From Spirochaetaceae bacterium (GTDB lineage: Bacteria > Spirochaetota > Spirochaetia > Treponematales > Rectinemataceae): DNA of 64,000 nucleotides. The position numbers and the translations under genes are program-made. The stretch spans positions 52,946 to 116,945 of the forward strand of contig JANYKC010000051.1 in NCBI GenBank assembly GCA_025358255.1, written 5' to 3'. Positions within the stretch are counted from its first letter, which is position 1; every line of letters begins with the position of its first letter. Under the pieces are notes generated by a model, which worked only from the letters and a program-made list of their open reading frames with translations, had not been told where the DNA came from and searched no databases. Below, piece by piece: positions 26,684-38,803 of the stretch.

Positions 26684-28303
26684 ATGACCTGTGCCATCTG
26701 CGGCAACCGCGAAGCCGTTGTTTTCATGCGCCGAAACGGCGGAGAGAGAAGCGGAGAGACTGCCCTCTGCGAAGGATGCGCCCGCGAGCGCGGCTTGTCC
26801 GTTGGCCACGGACGGATCGAACTGCGTTTCGAGGATCTCGTCGCCCAGCCCTCCACTGGTGAGGAAGCTCCGGCCCTCCACTGTCCACGTTGCGGACAGG
26901 GTCTTGATAGGTTGCGTCGTGAGGCCCGGCTGGGCTGTCCAACCTGCGCGGAGATTTTTCGGCCCGAGATCGAGCGGCATATGCGAGCCCGCGCAAGGCC
27001 CCCCTACTACCGATCGGAGGAGGCCGCTTCCGGCCCTCCAATCGAAACGGCGCAGCAAGAGGGCTTATTCGCGGGGCTAGTCCCTGCCTTCGGCCTTTCC
27101 ACCTTGGCGCTCGACCTCGAAACGGCTCTAGCCGATGAGGATTATGAGAAAGCGGCCGTTTTAAGGGACCGCATGCAGGTATCCAGCGGAAAGCCGAATC
27201 CGGAGTTCCCCTCCCTCCTTTTCCTGCCGCCATTTTGGTCGGATCATGGACTTGGCTCCATGGACGCGCTCGATGGCGATGTTGTGTTGCAGACCACGAT
27301 CCGTCTCGTCCGGAACCTGTCAAAGGCCATTTTCCCAAGGCCAGGCGCAGCCTCCACACGCGCATCCTTCGGTCTTGACGGCAGGAAGGACCTTGCGGTT
27401 GTTGAGATGGCAAGCCTGTCGGACAATACCCGTCGATCCCTCATTGAAAACGGCTATCTTCTGCGGTCCTTCACCTTGGCTCCGGACAACGCGATCATGG
27501 TATCCAAGGTAACGCCCTACTATGCCATCCTGGATTTCGAGGACCATCTCCAAGTGATCTTCAAGGTCCCTGGCCTTTCGGGAGCCAGGGCTGCCAATGC
27601 CGCCCTTTCCGCCCTTGAAAGCTTCGGACCGGATTCCTCCTTCGCGTTTGACGCAGAATTCGGGTTTCTTTCTTCGCGGCTCAACGATTGTGGAAACGGA
27701 CTTTCTTTCAAAGCGCTCCTGCATTTGCCAGCTCTTGGCGGCAACGGCTTGATCGAGAAGGCTTTCCGCGGCCTCCTTGCGCGCGGGCTTGCGGTGCGTG
27801 GTTTTTTCGGTTCGGACGAAGGCTCGGTGGGGGACGTGTATGAGATTTCCACTGACCGGGCCTTTGGCCAGACCATGCGCGGCCTCGCAGAGGATTTCGA
27901 AGCTGCCTTGCGTGCCGTGGTCCAGGCCGAGAGAAAGTCACGCGAGGAAATGGCCAGGAATCAAGGGGAGGAATTGATCGACCGGGCCGGCAGGGCCCTT
28001 GGCTTGTTTCGCAATTGCTGCTTCCTGGGAGAATCGGAAGCCGCAAGCGCACTCTCCGCGCTTCGGATTGCGGCCTGTTGCGGCCTTGTGGAGAACGTTG
28101 ACATCGGATCCCTCGGAAGGCTGGCCCGCCGTCTCGGCCCAGGGAACCTGGCGCTCTACGCGAAGGCGGCAATGGAAGGCGAGGAGACGGAGCACATCCC
28201 GGTGGCCCGTAGGAGCGATGACAGGAGAAGGGCCCAGGTGGTCTCGGACGCGACCAAAGAAGCCCGCATGAGGGATGGAGGCAGCGCATGTTCAGAGGCT
28301 TGA
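26684..28303 (+). CDS. McsA-McsB fusion protein with degenerate arginine-kinase site
   Basis: 539 residues. The N-terminal part is McsA-like: four CxxC pairs (C3/C6, C29/C32, C67/C70, C85/C88) and a UVR motif (LALDLETALADEDYEKAAVL, 141-160). From about residue 175 it follows McsB: VVLQTTIRLVRN, YAILDFEDHLQV, FGFLSSRLNDCGNGL, LHLPAL and VRGFFGSDEGSVGDVYEIS. Compared with B. subtilis McsB (recalled), SSRIR is TTIR, NEEDHIR is DFEDHLQ, and the catalytic-Cys segment SCPTN is SRLND, so several phosphate-binding arginines and the Cys are missing. It is probably a non-catalytic ClpC adaptor. It overlaps clpC by 16 bases. Confidence 0.85.
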   Translation: MTCAICGNREAVVFMRRNGGERSGETALCEGCARERGLSVGHGRIELRFEDLVAQPSTGEEAPALHCPRCGQGLDRLRREARLGCPTCAEIFRPEIERHMRARARPPYYRSEEAASGPPIETAQQEGLFAGLVPAFGLSTLALDLETALADEDYEKAAVLRDRMQVSSGKPNPEFPSLLFLPPFWSDHGLGSMDALDGDVVLQTTIRLVRNLSKAIFPRPGAASTRASFGLDGRKDLAVVEMASLSDNTRRSLIENGYLLRSFTLAPDNAIMVSKVTPYYAILDFEDHLQVIFKVPGLSGARAANAALSALESFGPDSSFAFDAEFGFLSSRLNDCGNGLSFKALLHLPALGGNGLIEKAFRGLLARGLAVRGFFGSDEGSVGDVYEISTDRAFGQTMRGLAEDFEAALRAVVQAERKSREEMARNQGEELIDRAGRALGLFRNCCFLGESEAASALSALRIAACCGLVENVDIGSLGRLARRLGPGNLALYAKAAMEGEETEHIPVARRSDDRRRAQVVSDATKEARMRDGGSACSEA

Positions 28304-30777
28304 CGCGAAGGGCGCAACGGGTCATCACCGCGATAGCGCAGGAAGAGGCAAAACGCTGCCGTTCCGAGGAACTCGAGCCTGAGCATGTCCTCCTCGCGGT
28401 GCTCAAGGACGGCGAAGGATTGGGCTTCAAGGCCCTTCGGAACCTGAAGATAGACAGCCTCGAGCTTCGAGACGCCATCGAACGCTCCCTTGAAAGGAAG
28501 CGCGCCGGCCTGGTCCTCGGTGACCTCCCCCTCTCCAGCCGTTCCCGCAGCCTCCTCGAAGGCGCCGCCGAGGAGGCGAACCTTTCCGATTCCGAATATG
28601 TCGGGACGGAGCACTTTGTGATCGCGGCGGCAAGGGAGGAAGCCTCGTTTTTCGCCCGCTGGCTTTCCCGCGCCGCCATCACCGTGGAGGACCTGAGATC
28701 GACCGCACGCGCGATCCGGGAGAGTGAAAAGCCCGAGGCCCGACGCGAGAAGGCCGAACCCGCACGCCGAGCGGCGAATCCCGACAGGACCCCTCTCCTG
28801 GACGAGCACGCGCGCGACCTCACCGCCTTCGCGCGCGAGGGCCGCCTTGATCCCGTGCTCGGGCGTGAGCGGGAGATAACGAGGGTGATACGCATCCTGT
28901 CCCGGCGCGGGAAGAACAATCCTGTCCTGGTAGGGGAGCCCGGGGTAGGGAAAACCGCCATCGTCGAGGGAATCGCACAACGCTTCGCCCGCGGCGAAGC
29001 GCCGCCAGAGCTTGCGCGGAAACGCGTCCTGGCCCTGGACATCGCGTCCGTGGTCGCAGGCACCAAATACCGCGGCGAGTTCGAGGAGCGGCTCAAGCGC
29101 ATAATGAAGGAGATTTCCCTCGCGGGAAACGTGATCCTCTTCATCGACGAGCTCCACACCGTCATCGGCGCTGGAGGCGCGGAGGGAAGCATCGATGCCT
29201 CGAACATGCTCAAGCCCTCCCTTTCGCGGGGGGAGATCCAGTGCATCGGCGCGACGACCCTGGACGAATACCGCAAGTACTTCGAGAGGGATTCAGCGCT
29301 CGAGCGGCGTTTCCAGTCGGTCCTCGTGGAGGAGCCCGACGCGGATGAGTCGCTCGACATCCTCGAGGGCATCAAGGGGCGCTATGAGGAGTTCCATGGC
29401 GTCTCCTATGACCGCAGCGCCGTCGAGGCGGCTGTCGAGCTCTCGCGGCGGTACATCCCGGGCCGTTTCCTCCCCGACAAGGCCATCGATCTCCTGGACG
29501 AGGCGGGGGCCTACCGGAAGATCCTGAACCCCTCAAGGCCGCTGGAGCTCGGCGACATCGAGGAGGAGATCAAGCGCCTAACCGAGGAGAAGCTTGGCCT
29601 CGTGTCCACGCAGAACTACGAGAAGGCCGCGGAGGTCAGGGACAGGGTGAGGCATATGAGGCAGCGCCTGGACGCGCTCAAGAGCGACTGGGAATCGCGC
29701 AACGCGGGCGGAAAAAGCCTCGTGACCGAGGAGGACCTCAAGGTCGTGCTTTCCGAGGCCACCGGCATACCCCTGGGACGCCTGGAGGAGAGCGAGGCCG
29801 ATCGCCTCCTGGGCCTCGAGGCCGCGCTCCACGAGCGTGTGGTCGGCCAGGAGGAAGCCATTGGAGCCGTCGCGGCCGCGGTGCGCCGTTCGCGCGCCGG
29901 CGTCTCTGACGGCAGGCGTCCGCTGGGCTCATTCATCTTCCTGGGACCCACAGGCGTCGGGAAGACCCTCGTGGCCAAATCCCTTGCCGAGCAGCTCTTC
30001 GGCTCCGAGGACGCCCTTGTCCGCATCGACATGTCCGATTTCATGGAGCGCCACAACGCCGCCCGCCTCGTGGGAGCCCCTCCGGGCTATGTGGGCTACG
30101 ACGAGGGCGGAATGCTCACGGAGAGGATCCGGCGTCGTCCGTACAGCGTGGTCCTCTTTGACGAGATCGAGAAGGCCCATCCCGACGTCTTCAACATGCT
30201 CCTCCAGCTCCTCGAGGAAGGGGAGTTGCGCGACAACCTGGGACATGTCGTCTCCTTCAGGAATTGCGTCGTGATCATGACAAGCAATGCCGGGGCGCGG
30301 GAGATCAGCAAGAGCGGCCTCGGTTTCCACGAAGGGGAACGCCTCCTGTCCTATTCGGAGGTCAAGACCAATGTGATGTCGGAGCTCAAGAAGCATTTCA
30401 ACCCGGAGTTCGTGAACCGCGTTGACGACATCGTCGTTTTCACTCCCTTGGATCCGGCCGAGATCCGGCAGATCCTGGACCTCCTCCTCACCGAGCTTTC
30501 ACGCAGGCTGGCGACGAAAGGCATAGCCCTTGAGCTGACCGTGGGCGCAAAGGAGAACCTCGCGAAACGCGGCTACGATCCCGCCTATGGCGCCCGGCCG
30601 ATGCGTCGCCTCATCCAGTCCGAGATCGAGGACGCCCTCGCCGAGGAAATCTTGGGGGGCAAGCTTCCTCCCGGCTCCACCGCCCGCGTGTCCATCCATG
30701 ACGGCAAGCTTTTTGTCTCCGTCCGCAAGCAAGGCTCCACGGTACCCGCCCCTGAGATAGTCCGCAAGGAATGGTGA
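28288..30777 (+). CDS. clpC: AAA+ unfoldase ClpC
   Basis: 829 residues. Double Clp-N repeat (about 1-140), AAA-1 with Walker A GEPGVGKT (216-223), a middle domain containing a UVR-type segment NYEKAAEVRDRV, and AAA-2 with GPTGVGKT (553-560) and the Clp C-terminal domain. It unfolds substrates for ClpP. GGAGG (28277-28281) lies six bases before ATG 28288, within the end of the McsA-McsB fusion gene, so adaptor and unfoldase are translationally coupled. No CtsR gene is present in the unit. Confidence 0.96.
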   Translation: MFRGLTRRAQRVITAIAQEEAKRCRSEELEPEHVLLAVLKDGEGLGFKALRNLKIDSLELRDAIERSLERKRAGLVLGDLPLSSRSRSLLEGAAEEANLSDSEYVGTEHFVIAAAREEASFFARWLSRAAITVEDLRSTARAIRESEKPEARREKAEPARRAANPDRTPLLDEHARDLTAFAREGRLDPVLGREREITRVIRILSRRGKNNPVLVGEPGVGKTAIVEGIAQRFARGEAPPELARKRVLALDIASVVAGTKYRGEFEERLKRIMKEISLAGNVILFIDELHTVIGAGGAEGSIDASNMLKPSLSRGEIQCIGATTLDEYRKYFERDSALERRFQSVLVEEPDADESLDILEGIKGRYEEFHGVSYDRSAVEAAVELSRRYIPGRFLPDKAIDLLDEAGAYRKILNPSRPLELGDIEEEIKRLTEEKLGLVSTQNYEKAAEVRDRVRHMRQRLDALKSDWESRNAGGKSLVTEEDLKVVLSEATGIPLGRLEESEADRLLGLEAALHERVVGQEEAIGAVAAAVRRSRAGVSDGRRPLGSFIFLGPTGVGKTLVAKSLAEQLFGSEDALVRIDMSDFMERHNAARLVGAPPGYVGYDEGGMLTERIRRRPYSVVLFDEIEKAHPDVFNMLLQLLEEGELRDNLGHVVSFRNCVVIMTSNAGAREISKSGLGFHEGERLLSYSEVKTNVMSELKKHFNPEFVNRVDDIVVFTPLDPAEIRQILDLLLTELSRRLATKGIALELTVGAKENLAKRGYDPAYGARPMRRLIQSEIEDALAEEILGGKLPPGSTARVSIHDGKLFVSVRKQGSTVPAPEIVRKEW

Positions 30778-30813
30778 GAGTCGCGACGGAGGCCGGGACA
30801 GTGTTCATGCCGC

Positions 30814-30833
30814 CCTCCGCCAAAAGGCGGAGG
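30814..30833. terminator. Strong hairpin between convergent clpC and rqcH
   Basis: CCTCCGCC (30814-30821) and GGCGGAGG (30826-30833) form a perfect 8-bp stem with an AAAA loop. No T tract follows, so factor-independent termination is uncertain; the position between convergent genes suggests a 3'-end role. The rest of 30778-30993 shows nothing recognisable. Confidence 0.45.
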
Positions 30834-30993
30834 ATCCTCCCCGCGGTCCACTGAAGCCTCTTGGCGATGATCGCTGCCGACAGCACTGGACAGAATTGTC
30901 GGTGAGGTTTGCCGGCATATCATCCTGGCCCAATACCGAGCCTGGGAAAGCTCCAGACCCTGCGTTGTAATTCCTCTCCCTGCGGAGCCAGTC

Positions 30994-32637
30994 CTATTCC
31001 TCTCCAATCAGCGCCCGTAGCCCGCGGAGCAGCTTTTCGTCGAGGTTCACGTAGAGGTTTTTCTCCTGGCTCGGAAGGACCAGGCCTTTTGGCCCGTCCT
31101 TGGCCCGCCTCAAGTGCTTGACCAAGGTGTAATAGAGCTCGCCGCCGCCGTTTGCCCTTCCCTTCGAGTAATAGATCGCCAGGTTGCCCGCGTCCAGGAG
31201 GATGTCGAGGGGAAAGCTCTTGCCCGAACGGCTTTTCACGAAGACATGGGAGCCGGCATAGTCGCGCGCATGCATCCACAAGTCATTGCCCCTCACATGC
31301 CTTCTCAGGAGTTCGTCATTTTCCTTGGCTGAGCGTCCTACGAGGATGGTCCATCCGTTTTTCTCGAGGGATAGTCCCGGGTAGGCGCGATCTCGGTTGG
31401 CTTCGGTCCGGGTTGTGCCACCCTTGTCCAAGGCCTTGGCGATGAGGAGGGGATTGGCGCAAGCCTCGAGTCGCGCAAGCCCGGCCTCCTCGGCGATGCG
31501 GGCGGCTTTGCACGCAGACAGCTCCAGTTCGACCTCGCCGAGGCCGGAGACTGCCTTGCGGTAGCGCCCATAGTAGCTTCTGGCGTTTTCCATGATGCTG
31601 AGGGCGGGATCAATCTCGATGGCGACCTCGCCACCCCGATGAAAATCGGCGCAGGAGAGGAGGCGGCTGGATCGGGGCGAGGCTTGGTTGGCCATGAGAA
31701 TGTCGCCGAGCTCACGGAAACGATCGGCATCGCGGAACAGCGCGGCGCGCTTTTCGAACTCGGCGATACGCGCATCGAGTGCGCGCATTTTTTTCGCGAA
31801 GCGCTCGCGCGCGGCTGACAGGAGCTTGTCCCTCGAAAGTTCCCCGCCATGTTCGGCGTAGGCCAGCTCCAGCCGCTCGTTGAAACTGCCTCCCTCGACG
31901 GGGATCCTGCCCGGCGCGGGCTTCCTTCGCCTTCTTTCCTCATCGAGGGGCGGAAGTCCGCGGATGACGAACTCCTTGTGCGGCCTGCCTTGGTCGACCG
32001 CAATGCTTTCCTCCAGGCGGCATGCCTCTCCGGAAACCTCTCCCTTTGCCGGTCTCCTGGCCGCGACGTCGATGATCGTCCCCGCCTCGTCCACGAGGAT
32101 GATGTTGCCAGCACCGCTCCAAAGCCGCGCATAGATCCGGTAGCGTTGGATCTCCGGGCCGACCTGTCGTGTCGGCTCTGATGGTGCTTCGGCCTCGAGC
32201 CCTGTCCCGCGCCTGTTCGCGGCCAAACGGCCCCGCGCGGGCGAACGGCCGTGGGCCAAGTCGTGCGCGAAGCTACCTATCGGTTTGTAGACAGTCTCCT
32301 TGGCAGCACCCGAATCGACCCGTGAGACCGTGACATCGAATCGGACAACCCGCTCGGTGCCAAGCTGGCTGACCGCATCGATGTGCCCCCCCTTGATGCG
32401 GGATTTCAGGCATTCCTGGAAACGCAAGGCACGCTCTGGCTTGGGCGGCGGCGCGGCAAGGGAATGCATCCTGCAGGCGCCGTTGGCGATGGATATGAGG
32501 AGGTCGATTTCCCGCCCTTCCTTGTAGAGGCCGAGGACGATCGAATCGTAGGAAGGCTGGAGGATGCGCTGTATATGGGCGCCTTCCAGGTCAAGCTCGC
32601 CCAAGACCAGGTCAATTTCCTTCCAGTTGAGGGACAT
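30994..32637 (-). CDS. rqcH: NFACT/RqcH ribosome quality-control protein
   Basis: 547 residues. The N-terminal NFACT-N region (DLLISIANGACRMH) is followed by helical coiled segments and the NFACT-R signature NDLWMHARDYAGSHVFVKS (about 447-465) and IYYSKGRANGGGELYYT. Bacterial RqcH adds alanine tails to stalled nascent chains on 50S subunits; many are annotated as fibronectin-binding proteins. It follows secA on the same strand after about 30 bases, so it is probably co-transcribed. It is shorter than some homologues, with the middle helices compact. Confidence 0.88.
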   Translation of the reverse strand: MSLNWKEIDLVLGELDLEGAHIQRILQPSYDSIVLGLYKEGREIDLLISIANGACRMHSLAAPPPKPERALRFQECLKSRIKGGHIDAVSQLGTERVVRFDVTVSRVDSGAAKETVYKPIGSFAHDLAHGRSPARGRLAANRRGTGLEAEAPSEPTRQVGPEIQRYRIYARLWSGAGNIILVDEAGTIIDVAARRPAKGEVSGEACRLEESIAVDQGRPHKEFVIRGLPPLDEERRRRKPAPGRIPVEGGSFNERLELAYAEHGGELSRDKLLSAARERFAKKMRALDARIAEFEKRAALFRDADRFRELGDILMANQASPRSSRLLSCADFHRGGEVAIEIDPALSIMENARSYYGRYRKAVSGLGEVELELSACKAARIAEEAGLARLEACANPLLIAKALDKGGTTRTEANRDRAYPGLSLEKNGWTILVGRSAKENDELLRRHVRGNDLWMHARDYAGSHVFVKSRSGKSFPLDILLDAGNLAIYYSKGRANGGGELYYTLVKHLRRAKDGPKGLVLPSQEKNLYVNLDEKLLRGLRALIGEE

Positions 32638-32667
32638 CGCCAGGCCTAGGGACCTACGACCCGGCGA

Positions 32668-35418
<2,751 letters not shown>

Positions 35419-35425
35419 GCCCCTC

Positions 35426-35455
35426 AATGTACCTGTTTCGATTTGCCGGGGTCAA
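35426..35455 (-). promoter_or_regulatory. Candidate promoter of secA-rqcH
   Basis: Minus strand: TTGACC (complement of 35450-35455), 18 bases, TACATT (complement of 35426-35431). The -10 ends seven bases before ATG 35418, predicting initiation at or one base before the start codon. Confidence 0.5.
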
Positions 35456-35520
35456 GCTCCGCCGACCCGCCAAAACCATGTGCTGACGCGTCCTGCGCGG
35501 TCCGGCATCGCGACGGCTCG

Positions 35521-35549
35521 TTGACACTCCTCGGGGCCTTGACGATACT
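35521..35549 (+). promoter_or_regulatory. Candidate promoter of the 35561 lipoprotein gene
   Basis: TTGACA (35521-35526), 17 bases, GATACT (35544-35549). The -10 ends 11 bases before ATG 35561, giving a leader of about five bases with no SD. Confidence 0.6.
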
Positions 35550-35560
35550 ACTTGATCAAT

Positions 35561-36826
35561 ATGGGCATACAAGGAATCCGGCGGCAGCTGACCGCCTTAT
35601 CGACCGTCGCCGCATTGGCCCTCGCGCTGGGCCTGGTCGCCAGCCTGGCCAGTTGCGCATCCCGCAGGGAAAGCGTATCCGTGGCAAGGGAACAGCTTTT
35701 TACCCTGGGTTACGGCAAGGGGGAAGACCAGCTGGACCTCTTCCAGACCGAGACCGGCACGGCTCCCTTGAAAACCCGCATGGCCATGCGAGAAGGCATT
35801 TTCTACGTGGCAAACGGCGCGGGAAGCAAGGTCGTGCGCCTTTCATCCTTCGGCGATGTCCTTTCGATGATCTACAATCCCGAGAAGAATCCCGAACCCC
35901 TCCTCGTCAAGCCTGCCTCAGGCTCCGAAGCCGCAGGGCGAAAAGCGGTCCAGTATCCCTTCCGCGCCGTGGGCGAGCTTTCCGTCGATTCGCGCCAGAC
36001 CATCTACGTCGAGGACAGGCTGCCTCCTGACCGCCGCGTCTACGACAAGGACCTTGACGCCGTCCTCGACCATGTCGTCCTGCGATTCGACAAGGACGGC
36101 AATTCCCTTGACTACCTCGGACAGGAGGGCCTTGGCGGAACGCCTTTTGCATTCATATCGAACCTCTATGTGACGAGTTCCGATGATTGCGTCGTCGTCT
36201 CCCTGACCCAGACCTTCTGGCTCGTGGACTGGTTCGATTCAAAGGGCTTTGTCCGGCATTCGATGAAGATCAGCCGGGATTCCCTTCCCCAGCCTGAGGG
36301 CGAGAAATTCCTCATCCCCTCCCTCGATCGCATAGCGCCTGATTCCGATGGCCGCTTCCTCATCGTGAAGATCGACTATTACCGGACGGCCGTGGATCCC
36401 AACACCAAGTCGCAGTCCGGCGTCGAGTTTGCCTCCTCCTGGGCTTTTCACATGGACCCCTCAAGCGGCAACATCTCCGAACGCTGGCAGATACCCGCCA
36501 TCGAGCAGACCTTGAAGGGCAACGGCGAAAACGGTCCGCAGCGGAGCGTCCGCATCCCCGAGTTCCTCGGCATGGCCGGCAAGCGCTTCTTTTTCCTCAC
36601 CGCTGCCGACAACAACAAGAGCCAGGTTTCGGTCTACGATACACTGACCCGCTCGACGAGCCGCTACAGCATCGATATCTCCCCGGACGAGCTCTACTAC
36701 AGCACGATGCACCTCTCGCCCGACGGCATACTCTCCGCCCTCCTCGGAACCAAGTACGAGGCGCGTTTCATCTGGTGGCGTTTCGACAAGCTCCTTGGCG
36801 GGGCAAAGCAGGAAGTCAAGCAGTGA
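35561..36826 (+). CDS. Lipoprotein with beta-propeller-like repeats, unknown function
   Basis: About 421 residues. Signal peptide with lipobox LASC (ALALALGLVASLASCASRR), then repeated strand-rich blocks with propeller flavour (VANGAGSKVVRLSSFGDVL, VVLRFDKDGNSLDYLGQEG, YDTLTRSTSRYSIDISPDEL). No enzyme motif is seen. ATG 35561 is used in preference to the in-frame TTG 35552, which falls in the predicted promoter-proximal region. The stop overlaps the NAD(P)HX-repair gene (GTGA), so the two share a transcript although no functional link is known. Confidence 0.8.
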   Translation: MGIQGIRRQLTALSTVAALALALGLVASLASCASRRESVSVAREQLFTLGYGKGEDQLDLFQTETGTAPLKTRMAMREGIFYVANGAGSKVVRLSSFGDVLSMIYNPEKNPEPLLVKPASGSEAAGRKAVQYPFRAVGELSVDSRQTIYVEDRLPPDRRVYDKDLDAVLDHVVLRFDKDGNSLDYLGQEGLGGTPFAFISNLYVTSSDDCVVVSLTQTFWLVDWFDSKGFVRHSMKISRDSLPQPEGEKFLIPSLDRIAPDSDGRFLIVKIDYYRTAVDPNTKSQSGVEFASSWAFHMDPSSGNISERWQIPAIEQTLKGNGENGPQRSVRIPEFLGMAGKRFFFLTAADNNKSQVSVYDTLTRSTSRYSIDISPDELYYSTMHLSPDGILSALLGTKYEARFIWWRFDKLLGGAKQEVKQ

Positions 36827-38394
36827 GGGCCTTGGCGACCGCGGCCGAAGCGTCCGCCCTCGATGTGCGGATCCAGTCGGAATGGCACCTTCCCTCCATC
36901 CTCCTCATGGAAGGGGCTGCGGTCAGGATGTGGCAGTCCCTGTCGACCTTGGCGCAAGAGGACGGGGTCCTTCAGGGGAAAAACGACGAGGGCGATTCCT
37001 CGCTCATAATCGCCCTTGCGGGTCCAGGCAACAATGGGGGAGATGCCCTGGCCCTTCTCAGGCAAGCCCGCTTTTCTGGCCGCCAAGGGCTCGCGGCGAT
37101 ACTGGTCACAAGGAAATTGGGCGAGGCCACGAGGCTCCAGTACGACGCATTGGTGGCAATGGGAATCCCCGTCCTGGTCTTTGACGAGGACGAAGCTGGC
37201 TCACGCGCCCTTCTCGCGCGAGCTGCCCTCATCGTGGACGGCATCGCGGGAACGGGACTCAGGGAGCCGCTTCGGCCCGCCTCGTCGGCCCTCGTCCTTG
37301 CCGCGAGCGCTGCCAAGGCGGCGGTTGCCGCCATTGACCTGCCCTCAGGGCTCAGGGATGGTTTTTCGCCCGCCGATGCCGTCCTCAAGGCGACCTGGAC
37401 CCTTTCGATCGAGCCCCGCAAGCTTTCCCTCTACTATCCGGCTGCACGGACGCTGGCAGGCAGGGTTGTGGCCATCGATGGGGTATTTCCCCCATCCTCC
37501 TTTTCCGGCCTTGCGGCACGTCTCCTCGAGGCGGAAGACCTTTCTTCCCTCCTCCCGTCGCTTTCCCTGGATGCCCACAAAGGGAGGCGAGGCAAGGTCG
37601 GCGTGCTGGCCGGAAGCCGGGGCATGGTCGGTGCGGCCTCGCTGGCCATCCATGGGGCCTTTGCCGGAGGCGCTGGACATGTCTGGCTTTATGCCGACAA
37701 GGACCTCTATCCGGTATTCTCCGCCGTCGCCTCGCCGGAGGCCTTTGCCTCCGCAATCATCAAGCCCTTGCCGGATAGAGGGGATATCTCCTGCCTCGGA
37801 GGCGATGCCTTGGTCATCGGCCCTGGCTGGGGGCAGGAGGATGCCAAGGCGAGCCTGATCCCTGCCATCCTTGAAAGGGCCATCCCCGCTGTCGTAGACG
37901 CCGACGGACTTCGTCTTGCCGCGCCCCTTTTTTCCAAGGGTTTCCATGCGCAAGCTCCCTTGGTTCTGACTCCCCATCCCGGCGAATTCGAGGCACTTTC
38001 CGGCATTTCGCCCAAGGATAGCTTGGCAAATCCCCTTTCCTGTCTAGGCGCTTTCGCCGCCAGCTCAGGGGCTGTCATCGTCCTCAAGTCCCATGTCACC
38101 TGGATTGCCTCTCCTGATGGGCGCATTTCGGTATGGGATGGCCGTGAGCCTTCGCTGGCGGTCGCCGGGTCCGGAGACGTCCTGGCAGGATTGGCGGGAG
38201 CCTTCCTGGCAGGTCGCCTCGCCGCCCATCTTGAGGGTAGCCCTGTTGACCATGCCTTTGCCGCGGCCCAGGCCGCAGTGATCGCCCACGGTATGGCCGG
38301 GCGGCGTGCAAGGAGAAAACTGGGCTGGTTCGAGGCGAAGTCCATCGCCGAGGAAGCCGCTCGCTGTCTTGACCCCCCTTCGGCTTTTCTATAG
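36823..38394 (+). CDS. nnr: Bifunctional NAD(P)HX epimerase/dehydratase
   Basis: 523 residues. The N-terminal YjeF_N epimerase has AGPGNNGGDALALLRQAR (from about 66), IVDGIAGTGL and AAIDLPSGLRDG. The C-terminal ADP-dependent dehydratase of the ribokinase fold has VLAGSRGMVGAASLA, VVDADGLRL, LTPHPGEFEAL and GSGDVLAGLAGAF (GSGD at 449-452). It repairs hydrated NADH/NADPH. The GTG 36823 start overlaps the lipoprotein stop and is preceded by AGGAAG. A small membrane protein follows. Confidence 0.95.
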   Translation: MRALATAAEASALDVRIQSEWHLPSILLMEGAAVRMWQSLSTLAQEDGVLQGKNDEGDSSLIIALAGPGNNGGDALALLRQARFSGRQGLAAILVTRKLGEATRLQYDALVAMGIPVLVFDEDEAGSRALLARAALIVDGIAGTGLREPLRPASSALVLAASAAKAAVAAIDLPSGLRDGFSPADAVLKATWTLSIEPRKLSLYYPAARTLAGRVVAIDGVFPPSSFSGLAARLLEAEDLSSLLPSLSLDAHKGRRGKVGVLAGSRGMVGAASLAIHGAFAGGAGHVWLYADKDLYPVFSAVASPEAFASAIIKPLPDRGDISCLGGDALVIGPGWGQEDAKASLIPAILERAIPAVVDADGLRLAAPLFSKGFHAQAPLVLTPHPGEFEALSGISPKDSLANPLSCLGAFAASSGAVIVLKSHVTWIASPDGRISVWDGREPSLAVAGSGDVLAGLAGAFLAGRLAAHLEGSPVDHAFAAAQAAVIAHGMAGRRARRKLGWFEAKSIAEEAARCLDPPSAFL

Positions 38395-38409
38395 GCTTGG
38401 CCACCAGTT

Positions 38410-38802
38410 ATGGTCCAGTTTTACTTCCTTTCCGTGTTCATGAACCTCTTGGGCGGACTCAGCCTTATGCTGTCGCCGATCACTTCACAACGCCCCGCGA
38501 TCGCCGGACTCCGGGTTTTCCTCCGTGACCCCACGGTCAGCCTGGTCACGGGCATACTTGCGGCCGTCGTCGGGGCTTTCAAGCTCCTCACCGTGATTCG
38601 AGGGGATATCCCCGTGGTCGGTGACTTCCTTCCCGCAGTCGCCGGAATCACAGTCGGTTCGACCCTCATCCTCGAGCATTTCCGCGGTGGGCAGGGTTCC
38701 CGCTTCGAGGTTTTTTTGCTGGAGCACAAGGCAGCGATCGGGCTTTCGGCCATCATCGCCGGTGGCGTCCACTTCCTTTTTCCCATGGTGCTCTTCCTTT
38801 AG
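38410..38802 (+). CDS. Small integral membrane protein, unknown function
   Basis: 130 residues, hydrophobic with four likely membrane segments (YFLSVFMNLLGGLSLML; VSLVTGILAAVVGAFKLL; FLPAVAGITVGSTLIL; IGLSAIIAGGVHFLFPMVL). There are no catalytic or metal motifs. It lies 15 bases after nnr and one base before mutT, so it belongs to their operon. I do not recognise the family. Coding is supported by tight packing and by regular alternation of membrane helices and charged loops. Confidence 0.75.
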   Translation: MVQFYFLSVFMNLLGGLSLMLSPITSQRPAIAGLRVFLRDPTVSLVTGILAAVVGAFKLLTVIRGDIPVVGDFLPAVAGITVGSTLILEHFRGGQGSRFEVFLLEHKAAIGLSAIIAGGVHFLFPMVLFL

Positions 38803-38803
38803 C

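Noticed and set aside
27708..29375. 555-residue minus-strand frame across clpC
   Set aside because: Ser/Arg-rich shadow sequence; clpC is certain.
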